A stretch of 64,000 nucleotides of DNA from Chalara sp. BL73 (Eukaryota > Ascomycota > Leotiomycetes > Helotiales). The stretch is taken from assembly GCA_918026815.1 (NCBI GenBank), contig CAKJVC010000019.1, forward strand, positions 1 through 64,000. Reading direction: 5' to 3'. The notes under the pieces were generated by a model. The model did no database searches and was not told the origin of the DNA. It saw only the letters and a list, made by a program, of their open reading frames with translations. A program made the position numbers and the translations under genes. Within the stretch, counting starts at the first letter, position 1, and each line of letters opens with the position of its first letter. Shown in pieces: positions 61,691 to 64,000 of the stretch.

Positions 61691-62699
61691 ACCTGACTAC
61701 TCTTTTTTAAGTCACATGATTCGTTTTGAGCCCTCAACCACCAATTTTCGGCATCACGTGCCCCCACACACTGGGTCCTGACTTTAGTAAGAAAGCAAGC
61801 TTTCTAATAATATTATGCTTTTTGCAATAAAGCTTAAAATAAGTTAAAGAATAACTATTGTAGTTATTAAAAACAAAAAGCTGATATTTATTTTTTATAC
61901 AACTTTTTATTTACAACTTTTTGTATACTAAGTAAAATTTTAATTTTAATTTAATATTTGTTTATTTGTTGCTTAGTTATTTGCAGTTATTGCAATTAGT
62001 TAATCGTGCGGCAATTAACTGTTTTTATACTACAACAACAAATAAGTTTTGTTAACAACAATTATATATAACAGCAGTGTATAGCCGTACGAAATAATGT
62101 TTTTAAATAACTGTAATTTATTTCGCCGCTTAAAACTTGTTACGACTATTTCGGACAAAATCCGGCTTATTACAAAATTTTGTTTTATTAAAATCGTAAA
62201 CTTTTTTTATATCCTATATTTGCTAATTGTGTTTTGTACAAGAAACTACGCGTTATACACGTCCGGATTTTTACATTAAGCTCTTTAATAGTTAATTTTT
62301 CGATTAAAACACATTCGGAGTTTTAATTCTTGTTGTACAAAGTTCGAAATCCTGTTTTTGCTAACGTGTTCCGTGTTTTGCTTTGCAAATAATCGATTTG
62401 TTATATTTTTTATAATACTTATTTCAGAAAAAAACAATCGCGAATTTAAGTCAATAATATATTGTACAATAACTTGCTTTTTTAGGTCGGTAAGTTTCGA
62501 ATTTTAAAAGTAGTATCGCGCTTTAAAAGTATTTTATAATATTGATTAAAAAGTATTAAACAAAACACATTAAAAATCCGCGCCACGCGGCTTAAAAGCA
62601 AATAAAAACTTGTACAAAACGTATTTACAGCAAAAAAAAAATCAGATTTTTTATATGTGCGAGTTATTTGTAGTAGAAAATAAATGCTATTCAAAGTGA
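61691..62699. other. Mixed spacer: short normal-composition segment then AT-rich sequence
   Basis: 61700-61785 has ordinary composition (ACGTGCCCCCACACACTGGG) and stands out as unmutated. The rest is AT-rich with short frames of no recognised family. Confidence 0.4.
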
Positions 62700-62719
62700 T
62701 ATTGTACAATGCCAAGAAA

Positions 62720-62763
62720 AAGTGACGGGTCACTTGTGTTGCTAGGTCGCTTATGAACTACGT
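62720..62763 (-). repeat. End related to the 2443-2862 MITE
   Basis: Reverse complement reads TAACGTAGTTCATAAGCG, matching the MITE end TAACGTAGTTCACAAGCG with one difference. The partner end was not found. Confidence 0.5.
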
Positions 62764-62769
62764 TATAAG

Positions 62770-63392
62770 TATTATTTTTTATTAAAATAAACCATATATT
62801 TAGCTTTATGTCTTAGTACGTAAATATTAAAGTATTTTTAATCTCTTTTAAATTCTTAGCTTTAAAATATAATAAAAGAAGTTCTTAAATTACTTTAAGT
62901 CTTCCTTTATTGGTGTTACGGTCTTATCAGCCTACAACTGATATAGATAGAAGATCTTGGTCCGAGGGTTGTTGGTCTGGGAAAAAGTAGGTATACCACA
63001 TATAAGGATTAAATCTCAATAACAAGTATACTGTGAAAATACTATTTAAGTTAAACACGAAGCTTTTATTTACAGAAAAGCTATTTATTTATATAAATTC
63101 CTTGTAGTTTAAATTATTGCACTCGGTATAATTTATAAATTGTAAATTATAGCATGATTTATGATTTATTACGTAATTTTTACTTTAAAAGTTTTTTGTA
63201 TAAACTAAGTTTACCGAGCTTTAAGTTTCTAAAATACAAGCTTGTTAGCGCTGCGCGTAACACTATTTCTTTTTTAAACTAGCGTGTTTACATATTTAAG
63301 TATATTAAAAAAAAATATCGTAAAAAGCTGCATAGCCGCTTTTTTTTTTTATTATAACAACTAAGCGTATAGCCGATTACTTTAAGTCCGAA
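62770..63392. other. Spacer with a normal-composition segment
   Basis: 62910-63050 is ordinary in composition (starting near TGTTACGGTCTTATC), perhaps part of an LTR, but no partner or duplication is seen. Confidence 0.35.
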
Positions 63393-64000
63393 ATGTCGCG
63401 AAAAAACATTAAAAAAAAAGATTTAAAAAAACGAATAATTTTAATTAGCGAAAAAATGATTTCGTATATTGCTTGCGAAAAAAAACATGTTTAAAATCGA
63501 CATTTTATAAAATGTATAAAAGCAAAAAAGTTAACTCGTTGTGCTAAATATATACGTCGTAGTTTTTCTAGTTGTAATGCTAGTAGTTTTGCTTTTAAAA
63601 ACTAGAAGTCGTTAAACAAAGCGAAAAAAAAGTTAAAAAAAAACAAAACTAAAACCGAAAAAAAAGCCGAAACACTTGCCGAAGCTATTACGAAGATTTC
63701 TGCACAAATTAAACGGATTCGTACGCAAAAAAAGTTTTTTCGTGCTCGTAAAAAAAAAAAGTTGCGACGAAATTTCGCATTTTTAAATAAGCTCGATGTT
63801 TTAAAAAAAAAAAAGCAAACAGCTTAAAAAGCTACACAAACTAAGTTCGAAAATCTCTTGAAAAATGTATATAACGTATTCGGTACACTTAAAGTTTTGC
63901 CGAGCACTTTTTTTGCTAATTACGATTTTTTTTTTTTTAAAAACGTTTTTTAAGCTTTTTATTTAAAGTTTTTAAATATTAACAGTAAAACTTTTTAAAC
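63393..64000 (+). pseudogene. Transposon-associated coiled-coil protein remnant, runs off the window
   Basis: ATG at 63393 (MSRKNIKKKDLKKRI), then CIKAKKLTRCAKYIRRSFSSC and the charged helix KAETLAEAITKISAQIKRI followed by RTQKKFFRARKKKKLRRNF and a LNKLDVL segment. This A-x-x-K-I/L-x-x-L/I-R-x-Q-K-x-F-L pattern is common in small fungal proteins encoded within or beside transposons. At least two in-frame stops, one where tryptophan is expected. The window ends before any partner gene. Confidence 0.5.

Noticed and set aside
1..64000. tRNA or rRNA genes
   Set aside because: No cloverleaf with intact internal promoter boxes and no rRNA-like stretch was seen on reading. A dedicated search would be decisive.

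Overview
The window looks like accessory chromosome sequence from a filamentous ascomycete (Pezizomycotina). Genes are split by short introns of about 47-160 nt with GT..AG ends and CTAAC-like branch sites. The families are typical of these fungi: Zn2Cys6 transcription factors, a HET-domain protein, RTA1, an AA9 lytic polysaccharide monooxygenase, GH20 and GH29 glycosidases, a P450 and sugar porters. About one third of the window is an extremely AT-rich, mutated transposon block of the kind left by a repeat-induced hypermutation process.

Layout. 1-1864: a decayed Upc2-like Zn2Cys6 regulator. 2041-4608: a Mutator-like element (9-bp target duplication) carrying a MITE and a Tc1/IS630-like element as nested insertions. 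4959-14312: a row of metabolic genes, nearly all broken by one or two small lesions: GH20 hexosaminidase, GH29 fucosidase, cupin protein, Baeyer-Villiger monooxygenase and P450. 17234-17989: an intact AA9 gene. 18390-21290: gene and transposon remnants, with a solo LTR. 21599-25120: a divergent, intact pair, a small multi-span membrane protein and a HET-domain protein, lying between inverted terminal-repeat-like sequences at 20001 and 26075. 28879-31719: an intact RTA1 gene followed by an intact Zn2Cys6 regulator. 32904-38842: a truncated sugar porter, an intact ICMT-like methyltransferase and a nearly complete sugar porter. 39077-41407: a broken Zn2Cys6 regulator whose first exon is cut by the edge of the AT-rich block.

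41408-64000 is the AT-rich block. It contains a hAT transposon (49437-59166) interrupted by a complete Ty3/gypsy-type LTR retrotransposon (51166-57947, minus strand, 203-bp LTRs, ATTTG target duplication), plus unidentifiable mutated DNA. The most notable observation concerns mutation context. Across this block cytosine survives almost only after A or G, or inside CpG, while TpC and CpC are nearly absent. CpA, the classical target of repeat-induced point mutation, is common. Aligning the two LTRs by eye gives the same YpC-to-YpT (GpR-to-ApR) bias, with all CpG sites intact.

How the genes may work together. The GH20, GH29 and AA9 enzymes would act on cell-wall polymers outside the cell, and the sugar porters would import released sugars. 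RTA1 next to a Zn2Cys6 regulator suggests a locally regulated membrane or stress function. The HET gene belongs to the non-self recognition class. These are inferences from family membership and position. Most enzyme genes here are decaying, so the region looks like a degenerating accessory island.
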